A DNA stretch of 64,000 nt, from positions 1,665,681 through 1,729,680 of the forward strand of contig OX030967.1 in assembly GCA_943735955.1 (NCBI GenBank). Direction: 5' to 3'. This stretch comes from Piscicola geometra. Taxonomy: Eukaryota > Annelida > Clitellata > Hirudinida > Piscicolidae. Both the position numbers and the translations under genes were made by a program. Positions within the stretch are counted from its first letter, which is position 1. Each line of letters starts with the position of its first letter. The notes under the pieces were generated by a model. The model had not been told where the DNA came from, did not search any database, and worked only from the letters and a program-made list of their open reading frames with translations. This document shows positions 1-10,400 of this stretch, piece by piece.

Positions 1-3000
1 TCGTCTTCACCGTCTTCATCGTCTTCACCGTTTTCATCGTCTTCATCGTCTTCACCGTCTTCATCGTTTTCATCGTTCGTCTTCACCGTCTTCATCGTCT
101 TCACCGTCTTCACCGTCTTCATCGTCTTCACCGTCTTCATCGTCTTCACCGTTTTCATCGTCTTCATCGTCTTCACCGTCTTCATCGTTTTCATCGTTCG
201 TCTTCACCGTCTTCACCGTCTTCATCGTCTTCACCGTCTTCATGGTCTTCACCGTCTTCACCGTCTCCACCGTCTTCATCGTCTTCATCGTTCGTCTTCA
301 CCGTCTTCACCGTCTTCATCGTCTTCACCGTCTTCATCGTCTTCACCGTCTTCATCGTCTTCATCGTTCGTCTTCACCGTCTTCATCGTCTTCACCGTCT
401 TCATCGTCTTCACCGTTTTCATCGTCTTCATCGTCTTCACCGTCTTCATCGTTTTCATCGTTCGTCTTCACCGTCTTCACCGTCTTCATCGTCTTCACCG
501 TCTTCATCGTCTTCACCGTCTTCATGGTCTTCACCGTCTTCACCGTCTTCACCGTCTTCATCGTCTTCACCGTTTTCATCGTCTTCATCGTCTTCACCGT
601 CTTCATCGTCTTCACCGTTTTCATCGTCTTCATCGTCTTCACCGTCTTCATCGTTTTCATCGTTCGTCTTCACCGTCTTCACCGTCTTCATCGTCTTCAC
701 CGTCTTCATCGTCTTCACCGTCTTCATGGTCTTCACCGTCTTCACCGTCTTCACCGTCTTCTCCGTCTTCATCGTTCGTCTTCATCGTCTTCACCGTCTT
801 CACCGTCTTCATCGTCTTCATCGTCTTCACCGTCTTCATCGTCTTCATCGTCTTCATCGTCTTCATCGTCTTCATCGTCTTCACCGTCTTCATCGTCTTC
901 ATCGTTCGTCTTCACCGTCTTCACCGTCTTCATCGTCTTCACCGTCTTCATCGTCTTCACCGTCTTCATCGTCTTCATCGTCTTCACCGTCTTCATCGTC
1001 TTCACCGTCTTCATCGTTCGTCTTCACCGTCTTCACCGTCTTCATCGTCTTCACCGTCTTCATCGTCTTCACCGTTTTCATCGTCTTCATCGTCTTCACC
1101 GTCTTCATCGTTTTCATCGTTCGTCTTCACCGTCTTCATCGTCTTCACCGTCTTCATCGTCTTCACCGTCTTCATGGTCTTCACCGTCTTCACCGTCTTC
1201 ACCGTCTTCACCGTCTTCATCGTCTTCATCGTCTTCATCGTCTTCATCGTTCGTCTTCACCGTCTTCATCGTCTTCACCGTCTTCATCGTCTTCACCGTC
1301 TTCATCGTTTTCATCGTTCGTCTTCACCGTCTTCACCGTCTTCATGGTCTTCACCGTCTTCACCGTCTTCACCGTCTTCACCGTCTTCACCGTCTTCTCC
1401 GTCTTCATCGTTCGTCTTCATCGTCTTCACCGTCTTCACCGTCTTCATCGTCTTCATCGTCTTCACCGTCTTCATCGTCTTCATCGTCTTCATCGTCTTC
1501 ATCGTCTTCATCGTCTTCACCGTCTTCATCGTCTTCATCGTTCGTCTTCACCGTCTTCACCGTCTTCATCGTCTTCACCGTCTTCATCGTCTTCACCGTC
1601 TTCATCGTCTTCATCGTCTTCACCGTCTTCATCGTCTTCACCGTCTTCATCGTCTTCATCGTTCGTCTTCACCGTCTTCACCGTCTTCATCGTCTTCACC
1701 GTCTTCATCGTCTTCACCGTTTTCATCGTCTTCATCGTCTTCACCGTCTTCATCGTTTTCATCGTTCGTCTTCACCGTCTTCATCGTCTTCACCGTCTTC
1801 ACCGTCTTCATCGTCTTCACCGTCTTCATCGTCTTCACCGTTTTCATCGTCTTCATCGTCTTCACCGTCTTCATCGTTTTCATCGTTCGTCTTCACCGTC
1901 TTCATCGTCTTCACCGTCTTCATGGTCTTCACCGTCTTCACCGTCTCCACCGTCTTCATCGTCTTCATCGTTCGTCTTCACCGTCTTCACCGTCTTCATC
2001 GTCTTCACCGTCTTCATCGTCTTCACCGTCTTCATCGTCTTCATCGTTCGTCTTCACCGTCTTCATCGTCTTCACCGTCTTCATCGTCTTCACCGTTTTC
2101 ATCGTCTTCATCGTCTTCACCGTCTTCATCGTTTTCATCGTTCGTCTTCACCGTCTTCACCGTCTTCATCGTCTTCACCGTCTTCATCGTCTTCACCGTC
2201 TTCATGGTCTTCACCGTCTTCACCGTCTTCTCCGTCTTCATCGTTCGTCTTCATCGTCTTCACCGTCTTCACCGTCTTCATCGTCTTCATCGTCTTCACC
2301 GTCTTCATCGTCTTCATCGTCTTCATCGTCTTCATCGTCTTCATCGTCTTCACCGTCTTCATCGTCTTCATCGTTCGTCTTCACCGTCTTCACCGTCTTC
2401 ATCGTCTTCACCGTCTTCATCGTCTTCACCGTCTTCATCGTCTTCATCGTCTTCACCGTCTTCATCGTCTTCACCGTCTTCATCGTTCGTCTTCACCGTC
2501 TTCACCGTCTTCATCGTCTTCACCGTCTTCATCGTCTTCACCGTTTTCATCGTCTTCATCGTCTTCACCGTCTTCATCGTTTTCATCGTTCGTCTTCACC
2601 GTCTTCATCGTCTTCACCGTCTTCATCGTCTTCACCGTCTTCATGGTCTTCACCGTCTTCACCGTCTTCACCGTCTTCACCGTCTTCATCGTCTTCATCG
2701 TCTTCATCGTCTTCATCGTTCGTCTTCACCGTCTTCATCGTCTTCACCGTCTTCATCGTCTTCACCGTCTTCATCGTCTTCACCGTCTTCATCGTCTTCA
2801 TCGTTCGTCTTCACCGTCTTCACCGTCTTCATCATCTTCACCGTCTTCATCGTCTTCACCGTTTTCATCGTCTTCATCGTCTTCACCGTATTCATCGTCT
2901 TCATCGTTCGTCTTCACCGTCTTCACCGTCTTCATCGTCTTCACCGTCTTCATCGTCTTCACCGTCTTCATCGTCTTCATCGTCTTCACCGTCTTCATCG

Positions 3001-5310
3001 TCTTCACCGTCTTCATCGTCTTCATCGTTCGTCTTCACCGTCTTCACCGTCTTCATCGTCTTCACCGTCTTCATCGTCTTCACCGTTTTCATCGTCTTCA
3101 TCGTCTTCACCGTCTTCATCGGTTTCATCGTTCGTCTTCACCGTCTTCATCGTCTTCACCGTCTTCATGGTCTTCACCGTCTTCACCGTCTTCACCGTCT
3201 TCACCGTCTTCACCGTCTTCTCCGTCTTCATCGTTCGTCTTCATCGTCTTCACCGTCTTCACCGTCTTCATCGTCTTCATCGTCTTCACCGTCTTCATCG
3301 TCTTCATCGTCTTCATCGTCTTCATCGTCTTCATCGTCTTCACCGTCTTCATCGTCTTCATCGTTCGTCTTCACCGTCTTCACCGTCTTCATCGTCTTCA
3401 CCGTCTTCATCGTCTTCACCGTCTTCATCGTCTTCATCGTCTTCACCGTCTTCATCGTCTTCACCGTCTTCATCGTCTTCATCGTTCGTCTTCACCGTCT
3501 TCACCGTCTTCATCGTCTTCACCGTCTTCATCGTCTTCACCGTTTTCATCGTCTTCATCGTCTTCACCGTCTTCATCGTTTTCATCGTTCGTCTTCACCG
3601 TCTTCATCGTCTTCACCGTCTTCATCGTCTTCATCGTTCGTCTTCACCGTCTTCACCGTCTTCATCGTCTTCACCGTCTTCATCGTCTTCATCGTCTTCA
3701 TCGTTCGTCTTCACCGTCTTCACCGTCTTCATCGTCTTCACCGTCTTCATCGTCTTCATCGTTCGTCTTCACCGTCTTCATCGTCTTCACCGTCTTCATC
3801 GTCTTCACCGTCTTCACCGTCTTCATCGTCTTCACCGTCTTCATCGTCTTCACCGTCTTCATGGTCTTCACCGTCTTCACCGTCTTCACCGTCTTCACCG
3901 TCTTCTCCGTCTTCATCGTTCGTCTTCATCGTCTTCACCGTCTTCACCGTCTTCATCGTCTTCATCGTCTTCACCGTCTTCATCGTCTTCATCGTCTTCA
4001 TCGTCTTCATCGTCTTCATCGTCTTCACCGTCTTCATCGTCTTCATCGTTCGTCTTCACCGTCTTCACCGTCTTCATCGTCTTCACCGTCTTCATCGTCT
4101 TCACCGTCTTCATCGTCTTCATCGTCTTCACCGTCTTCATCGTCTTCACCGTCTTCATCGTTCGTCTTCACCGTCTTCACCGTCTTCATCGTCTTCACCG
4201 TCTTCATCGTCTTCACCGTTTTCATCGTCTTCATCGTCTTCACCGTCTTCATCGTTTTCATCGTTCGTCTTCACCGTCTTCATCGTCTTCACCGTCTTCA
4301 TCGTCTTCACCGTCTTCATGGTCTTCACCGTCTTCACCGTCTTCACCGTCTTCACCGTCTTCACCGTCTTCTCCGTCTTCATCGTTCGTCTTCATCGTCT
4401 TCACCGTCTTCATCGTCTTCATCGTCTTCATCGTCTTCACCGTCTTCACCGTCTTCATCGTCTTCATCGTCTTCACTGTTTTCACCGTCTTCACCGTCTT
4501 CACCGTCTTCATCGTCTTCACCGTCTTCATCGTCTTCATCGTCTTCATCGTCTTCATCGTTCGTCTTCACCGTCTTCACCGTCTTCATCGTCTTCACCGT
4601 CTTCACCGTCTTCATCGTCTTCACCGTCTTCATCGTCTTCACCGTCTTCATCGTCTTCATCGTTCGTCTTCACCGTCTTCATCGTCTTCACCGTCTTCAT
4701 CGTCTTCACCGTCTTCATCGTCTTCACCGTCTTCATCGTCTTCACCGTCTTCATCGTCTTCATCGTTCGTCTTCACCGTCTTCACCGTCTTCATCGTCTT
4801 CATCGTCTTCACCGTCTTCATCGTCTTCACCGTTTTCATCGTCTTCATCGTCTTCACCGTCTTCATCGTCTTCATCGTTCGTCTTCACCGTCTTCACCGT
4901 CTTCATCGTCTTCACCGTCTTCATCGTCTTCACCGTCTTCATCGTCTTCATCGTCTTCACCGTCTTTACCGTCTTCACCGTCTTCACCGTCTTCATCGTC
5001 TTCACCGTCTTCATCGTCTTCACCGTCTTCATCGTCTTCACCGTCTTCATGGTCTTCACCGTCTTCACCGTCTTCACCGTCTTCACCGTCTTCACCGTCT
5101 TCACCGTCTTCACCGTCTTCACCGTCTTCTCCGTCTTCATCGTTCGTCTTCATCGTCTTCACCGTCTTCACCGTCTTCATCGTCTTCACCGTCTTCATCG
5201 TCTTCATCGTCTTCATCGTCTTCATCGTCTTCATCGTCTTCATCCTCTTCATCGTCTTCATCGTCTTCACCGTCTTCATCGTCTTCATCGTCTTCATCGT
5301 CTTCATCGTC
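1..5310. repeat. Minisatellite array 1, (GTCTTCAYC)n, entering from outside the window
   Basis: The array is a head-to-tail run of the 9-bp unit GTCTTCACC or GTCTTCATC, with scattered variants such as GTTTTC for GTCTTC. Every 75 to 200 bp a 4-bp GTTC partial unit interrupts the run, and the spacing between these is 9n+4 bp (94, 103, 112, 121 or 130 bp are common). A higher-order duplication is visible: sequence at 241-540 recurs at 1921-2220 (offset 1680), and sequence from about 769 recurs from 2238 (offset 1469), the copies differing by a 211-bp segment. The final subarray (about 5137-5310) is mostly ATC-type units and ends in TTGCAA of the central 18S fragment. The left end is not seen. 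The stop-free + frames are a property of the repeat, so this is not read as a gene. Confidence 0.97.
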
Positions 5311-5366
5311 TTGCAACCATACTTCCCCCGGAATCAAAAATCTTTGGTTTCCCGGAGACTGCCCGC
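5311..5366 (-). pseudogene. Central 18S rRNA fragment, block A
   Basis: The minus strand reads GCGGGCAGTCTCCGGGAAAC, then a CCAAAG run, then CCGGGGGAAGTATGGTTGCAA. This is the conserved stretch of eukaryotic 18S rRNA lying just before GCTGAAACTTAAAGG (roughly nt 1050-1150, numbering from memory). Homology stops abruptly at both ends: after TTGCAA the minisatellite begins with no linker, and before GCGGGC the sequence becomes unrelated spacer. At 56 bp it is a relic and cannot function as rRNA. The same fragment with the same breakpoints closes every array in the window. Confidence 0.88.
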
Positions 5367-5560
5367 GGGGTCATATCTACCCTTTTTCCTTAACTAAGGG
5401 GGGTGAATAAAGCAAAAAAAAATTTAATTACGATAAATAGACGATAAGATCGAAACGAGTTGTTAATACACTAAGTGAGCGGTCATCGAGGGAGATAGGA
5501 GATGCGACGGCGGATGCCGTTGAAAAACTTAAAAGTCTTAGAAAATTAAGAGTAAATTTA
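5367..5560. other. Spacer L, block A
   Basis: This unique-looking spacer joins the central 18S fragment to the first 746-bp unit. It has an A-rich stretch after GGGGGGTGAATAAAGC and then the motif AGACGATAAGATCGAAAC (5432-5449), which has a near-copy in tail T on the other side of each array. Block A and block B share the private variant CTTAAAAGTCTTAG. No gene, RNA gene or promoter is recognised. Confidence 0.8.
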
Positions 5561-5723
5561 CAGATTATAATCGCGTTTCAATGGGACCCAAGCCGATTAA
5601 AGCATGTTTTCTCGCGCATTCGACCGGAGCGGCGAGGATCTCGGCCTAGCGTGGAATTTCATTGCCAGTGAAAATTTTTTAAAAATGAAGTTTTTAAAAA
5701 ATCTTTCGTTCAATCATGAGACA

Positions 5724-5983
5724 AATTTGCGCGCCTGATGCCTTCCTTGGATGTGGTAGCCGTTTCTCATGCTCCCTCTCCGGAATCAAACCCTGATTCC
5801 ATGTTACCCGTTACAACCATGGTAAGCATATCACATACCATCGAAAGTTGATAGGGCACACACTTGAAAGATCTGTCGCCGACGCTAGGTCGTGCGATCA
5901 GCCGTTATTTATTCAGAGTCACCAAAATTTACGAGCCGAATCTTTGAGACAAGCATATAACTACTGGCAGGATCAACCAGGTA
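5724..5983 (-). pseudogene. 18S rRNA 5'-region fragment, unit A1
   Basis: Minus-strand nt 5983 is the first base of 18S: TACCTGGTTGATCCTGCCAG follows, and homology runs about 45 nt to CAAAGATT (5939). The sequence then jumps over roughly 200 nt to TTTTGGTGACTCTGAATAA (from about 5928) and continues through the GGTTGTAACGGGTAACGGGG and GAGGGAGCATGAGAAACGG regions to GCGCGCAAATT (5724), where 18S homology ends. TAGTTATATG replaces the usual TAGTCATATG. The internal deletion and 3' loss make it non-functional. This copy has the variant GCCTGATGCC, shared with B1, and ATTCCATGTTACC. The junction bases CGGCTCGTAA belong to neither 18S segment as far as I can tell. Confidence 0.92.
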
Positions 5984-6040
5984 ATACACGAGCAAGAAGA
6001 CTAGCGTCGCTGGCCTAAAGTCGACGAGTCTTCTAGTCGC

Positions 6041-6082
6041 CTTCGATAGTCGTCGCCGCTCGTAAAAGCGGCTATATCGAAG
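6041..6082. other. Conserved hairpin in the ETS-like part of unit A1
   Basis: An outer stem, CTTCGAT (6041-6047) with ATCGAAG (6076-6082), encloses an inner stem, GCCGCT (6055-6060) with AGCGGC (6067-6072), around the loop CGTAAA. It lies 58-99 bp upstream of 18S nt 1 on the minus strand. The stems recur at the same offset (+480 from unit start) in nearly all full units. Some loops differ (D1 CGTTAA; E2 and J1 AGTAAA) while the stems stay paired. That fits a structured transcribed spacer, but folding in RNA is inferred. Confidence 0.65.
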
Positions 6083-6245
6083 ATAATTTATCAGCTTCGA
6101 ATCTCTGCTTTACCGAGATCGAGTGATGATGATAGGAGATCACGCGCTTATTGCCGCTAATGGACGTCCCCTTGAACGGTTAGCCTATCTTAAGCGAATA
6201 AGCAGCGCATCAGGCCAGTGGGGAATAACAAACGTTCAAGGTGCT

Positions 6246-6273
6246 TTTTGAGAAACTCGTTTCGAGCTCAAAA
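6246..6273. other. Inverted repeat near the unit end, unit A1
   Basis: TTTTGAG (6246-6252) and CTCAAAA (6267-6273) form perfect arms, with CTCG-TTT-CGAG nested between them. The element recurs near the end of most full units, with a changed inner base in H1, H2 and E1. It could be a processing or termination structure in a spacer transcript; nothing in the sequence decides this. Confidence 0.5.
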
Positions 6274-6469
6274 TATTTGATCGGTCAGTCTTTTTATAAT
6301 CGTTTACAGATTATAATCGCGTTTCAATGGGACCCAAGCCGGTGAAGGCATGTTTTCTCGCGCATTCGACCGGAGCGGCGAGGATCTCGGCCTAGCGTGG
6401 AGTTTCATTGCCAGTGAAAAATTTTTTTAAATGAAATTTTTAAAAAATCTTTTGTTCAATCATGAGACA

Positions 6470-6729
6470 AATTTGCGCGCCTGCTGCCTTCCTTGGATGT
6501 GGTAGCCGTTTCTCATGCTCCCTCTCCGGAATCGAACCCTGATTCCCCGTTACCCGTTACAACCGTGGTAAGCATATCACATACCATCGAAAGTTGATAG
6601 GGCACACACTTGAAAGATCTGTCGCCGACGCTAGGTCGTGCGATCAGCCGTAATTTATTCAGAGTCACCAAAATTTACGAGCCGAATCTTTGAGACAAGC
6701 ATATAACTACTGGCAGGATCAACCAGGTA
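6470..6729 (-). pseudogene. 18S rRNA 5'-region fragment, unit A2
   Basis: It has the same two joined segments as A1, with 18S nt 1 at 6729. It reads GCCGTAATTTATTC and GGAATCGAACCC, the form typical of second and later units and closer to the normal 18S sequence than the first-unit form (GTTATTTATTC, AATCAAACC). Confidence 0.9.
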
Positions 6730-7217
6730 ATACACGAGCAAGAAGACTAGCGTCGCTGGCCTAAAGTCGACGAGTCTTCTAGTCGCCTTCGATAGTCGTC
6801 GCCGCTCGTAAAAGCGGCTATATCGAAGATAATTTATCAGCTTCGAATCTCTGCTTTACAGAGATCGAGTGATGATGATAGGAGATCACGCGCTTATTGC
6901 CGCTAATAGACGTCCCCTTGAACGGTTAGCCTATCTTAAGCGAATAAGCAGCGCATCAGGCCAGTGGGGAATAACAAACGTTCCAGGTGCTTTTTGAGAA
7001 ACTCGTTTCGAGCTCAAAATATTTGATCGGTCAGTCTTTTTATAATCGTTTACAGATTATAATCGCGTTTCAATGGGACCCAAGCCGGTGAAGGCATGTT
7101 TTCTCGCGCATTCGACCGGAGCGGTGAGGATCTCGGCCTAGCGTGGAATTTCATTGCCGGTGAAAAATTTATAAAATAAAAATTTTAAAAAATCTTTCGT
7201 TCAATCATGAGACAAAT

Positions 7218-7423
7218 CTCAAAATAAGTTCATTTGACAAGAGTTGCCATTTGAAACTTTATTATCTTGAGTTTCGAAGCATGCCTATACCTATAGAATA
7301 TACAAGAGTTAACTAGCGTGAGACATCGAGTTTCAGTTTTTGTGAAACGAAAATAAGGCCGTATAAGAGACGATAAGATTGAAACAATTTTAATTTAACT
7401 GCTGTCTATATCAACCAACACCT
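7218..7423. other. Tail T, block A
   Basis: This 206-bp unique-looking segment begins CTCAAAATAAGTTCATTTGA and ends CAACACC just before the first nonamers of the next array. It contains AGACGATAAGATTGAAAC, a near-copy of the motif in spacer L. This copy has TTTAATTTAACTG where most others have TTTATTTTAACTG. No gene is recognised. Confidence 0.8.
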
Positions 7424-10400
7424 TTCATCGTCTTCATCGTCTTCATCGTCTTCACCGTCTTCATCGTCTTCATCGTCTTCATCGTCTTCACCGTCTTCAC
7501 CGTCTTCATCGTCTTCATCGTCTTCACCGTCTTCACCGTCTTCACCGTCTTCACCGTCTTCATCGTCTTCACCGTCTTCATCGTCTTCATCGTCTTCACC
7601 GTTTTCACCGTCTTCATCGTCTTCACCGTCTTCATCGTTCGTCTTCACCGTCTTCACCGTCTTCATCGTCTTTACCGTCTTCATCGTCTTCACCGTCTTC
7701 ATCGTCTTCACCGTCTTCACCGTCTTCACCGTCTTCACCGTCTTCATCGTCTTCACCGTCTTCATCGTCTTCACCGTCTTCATTGTCTTCATCGTTTGTC
7801 TTCACCGTCTTCATCGTCTTCACCGTCTTCATCGTCTTCACCGTCTTCATCGTCTTCATCGTTCGTCTTCACCGTCTTCACCGTCTTCATCGTCTTCACC
7901 GTCTTCATCGTCTTCACCGTTTTCATCGTCTTCATCGTCTTCACCGTCTTCATCGTTTTCATCGTTCGTCTTCACCGTCTTCACCGTCTTCATCGTCTTC
8001 ACCGTCTTCATCGTCTTCATTGTCTTCATCGTCTTCACTGTCTTCACCGTCTTCACCGTCTTCATCGTCTTCACCGTCTTCACCGTCTTCATCGTCTTCA
8101 TCGTCTTCACTGTCTTCACCGTCTTAACCGTCTTCACCGTCTTCATCGTCTTCACCGTCTTCATCGTCTTCATCGTCTTCACCGTCTTCATCGTCTTCAC
8201 CGTCTTCATCGTCTTCATCGTCTTCATCGTCTTCACCGTCTTCACCGTCTTCACCGTCTTCACCGTCTTCATCGTCTTCACCGTCTTCATCGTCTTCATC
8301 GTCTTCACCGTTTTCACCGTCTTCATCGTCTTCACCGTCTTCATCGTTCGTCTTCACCGTCTTCACCGTCTTCATCGTCTTTACCGTCTTCATCGTCTTC
8401 ACCGTCTTCATCGTCTTCACCGTCTTCACCGTCTTCACCGTCTTCACCGTCTTCATCGTCTTCACCGTCTTCATCGTCTTCACCGTCTTCATCGTCTTCA
8501 TCGTTTGTCTTCACCGTCTTCATCGTCTTCACCGTCTTCATCGTCTTCACCGTCTTCATCGTCTTCATCGTTCGTCTTCACCGTCTTCACCGTCTTCATC
8601 GTCTTCACCGTCTTCATCGTCTTCACCGTTTTCATCGTCTTCATCGTCTTCACCGTCTTCATCGTTTTCATCGTTCGTCTTCACCGTCTTCACCGTCTTC
8701 ATCGTCTTCACCGTCTTCATCGTCTTCATTGTCTTCATCGTCTTCACTGTCTTCACCGTCTTCACCGTCTTCATCGTCTTCACCGTCTTCACCGTCTTCA
8801 TCGTCTTCATCGTCTTCACTGTCTTCACCGTCTTAACCGTCTTCACCGTCTTCATCGTCTTCACCGTCTTCATCGTCTTCATCGTCTTCACCGTCTTCAT
8901 CGTCTTCACCGTCTTCATCGTCTTCATCGTTCGTCTTCACCGTCTTCACCGTCTTCACCGTCTTCACTGTCTTCACCGTCTTCATCGTCTTCATCGTCTT
9001 CATCGTCTTCACCGTCTTCATCGTCTTCATCGTTCGTCTTCACCGTCTTCACCGTCTTCATCGTCTTCACCGTCTTCATCGTCTTCACCGTCTTCATCGT
9101 CTTCACCGTCTTCACCGTCTTCACCGTCTTCATCGTCTTCACCGTCTTCACCGTCTTCATCGTCTTCATCGTCTTCACCGTCTTCACCGTCTTCACCGTC
9201 TTCACCGTCTTCATCGTCTTCACCGTCTTCATCGTCTTCATCGTCTTCACCGTCTTCATCGTCTTCACCGTCTTCATCGTCTTCATCGTCTTCACCGTCT
9301 TCATCGTCTTCATCGTCTTCATCGTCTTCACCGTCTTCACCGTCTTCATCGTCTTCATCGTCTTCACCGTCTTCACCGTCTTCACCGTCTTCACCGTCTT
9401 CATCGTCTTCACCGTCTTCATCGTCTTCATCGTCTTCACCGTCTTCACCGTCTTCATCGTCTTCACCGTCTTCATCGTTCGTCTTCACCGTCTTCACCGT
9501 CTTCATCGTCTTTACCGTCTTCATCGTCTTCACCGTCTTCATCGTCTTCACCGTCTTCACCGTCTTCACCGTCTTCATCGTCTTCATCGTCTTCATCGTT
9601 CGTCTTCATCGTCTTCACCGTCTTCACCGTCTTCACCGTCTTCATCGTCTTCATCGTTCGTCTTCACCGTCTTCACCGTCTTCATCGTCTTCACCGTCTT
9701 CATCGTTTTCACCGTTTTCATCGTCTTCATCGTCTTCACCGTCTTCATCGTCTTCATCGTTCGTCTTCACCGTCTTCACCGTCTTCACCGTCTTCATCGT
9801 CTTCACCGTCTTCACCGTCTTCATCGTCTTCACCGTCTTCATCGTCTTCACCGTCTTCACCGTCTTCACCGTCTTCACCGTCTTCATCGTCTTCACCGCC
9901 TTCACCGTCTTCATCGTCTTCATCGTCTTCACCGTATTCACCGTCTTAACCGTCTTCACCGTCTTCATCGTCTTCACCGTCTTCATCGTCTTCATCGTCT
10001 TCATCGACTTCACCGTCTTCATCGTTTTCATCGTCTTCATCGTTCGTCTTCACCGTCTTCACCGTCTTCACCGTCTTCACCGTCTTCACCGTTTTCATCG
10101 TCTTCATCGTCTTCATCGTCTTCACCGTCTTCATCGTCTTCATCGTTCGTCTTCACCGTCTTCACCGTCTTCATCGTCTTCACCGTCTTCATCGTCTTCA
10201 CCGTCTTCACCGTCTTCATCGTCTTCACCGTCTTCACCGTCTTCACCGTCTTCACCGTCTTCACCGTCTTCACCGTCTTCACCGTCTTCATCGTCATCAC
10301 CGTCTTCATCGTCTTCACCGTCTTCATCGTCTTCACCGTCTTCACCGTCTTCACCGTCTTCATCGTCTTCACCGTCTTCATCGTCTTCATCGTTCGTCTT

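Larger units (their letters stand above)
5561..7217 (-). repeat. Tandem 746-bp rDNA-derived units, block A (2 full + 1 truncated)
   Basis: Full units are 5561-6306 and 6307-7052, and the truncated one is 7053-7217. Each begins with CAGATTATAATCGCG on the + strand. In order a unit holds a conserved leader of about 110 bp, an AT-rich homopolymer zone, the 18S 5' fragment (minus sense), and about 320 bp that would lie immediately upstream of 18S, i.e. ETS-like. The first unit reads GCCGATTAAAGC where later units read GCCGGTGAAGGC, so variants depend on position. The truncated unit stops exactly at the edge of the 18S fragment (GAGACAAAT). Confidence 0.92.

Noticed and set aside
4872..5306. Minus-strand frames of 60-190 codons rich in MKTVKT then DEDGED, as acidic repeat proteins
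   Set aside because: They are generated by the same nonamer, begin at any ATG in the repeat and always stop at GAACGATGA where GTTC shifts the phase. No unique sequence, promoter or conserved length is present.
1..5310. CRISPR array
   Set aside because: There are no unique spacers between repeats; the unit is a continuous 9-bp tandem.
1..5310. Telomeric repeat
   Set aside because: The nonamer does not match TTAGG or other known telomere motifs and is interrupted by unique blocks.
5367..5560. RNA polymerase I promoter in spacer L
   Set aside because: These promoters have little cross-species sequence conservation and no repeated promoter-like signature could be identified, so no call is made.
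5724..5983. Functional 18S rRNA gene
   Set aside because: Only about 250 nt are present, with an internal deletion and changes at normally invariant positions.
7218..7423. tRNA or 5S rRNA gene in tail T
   Set aside because: No cloverleaf, A/B box pair or 5S internal control region could be recognised by eye.
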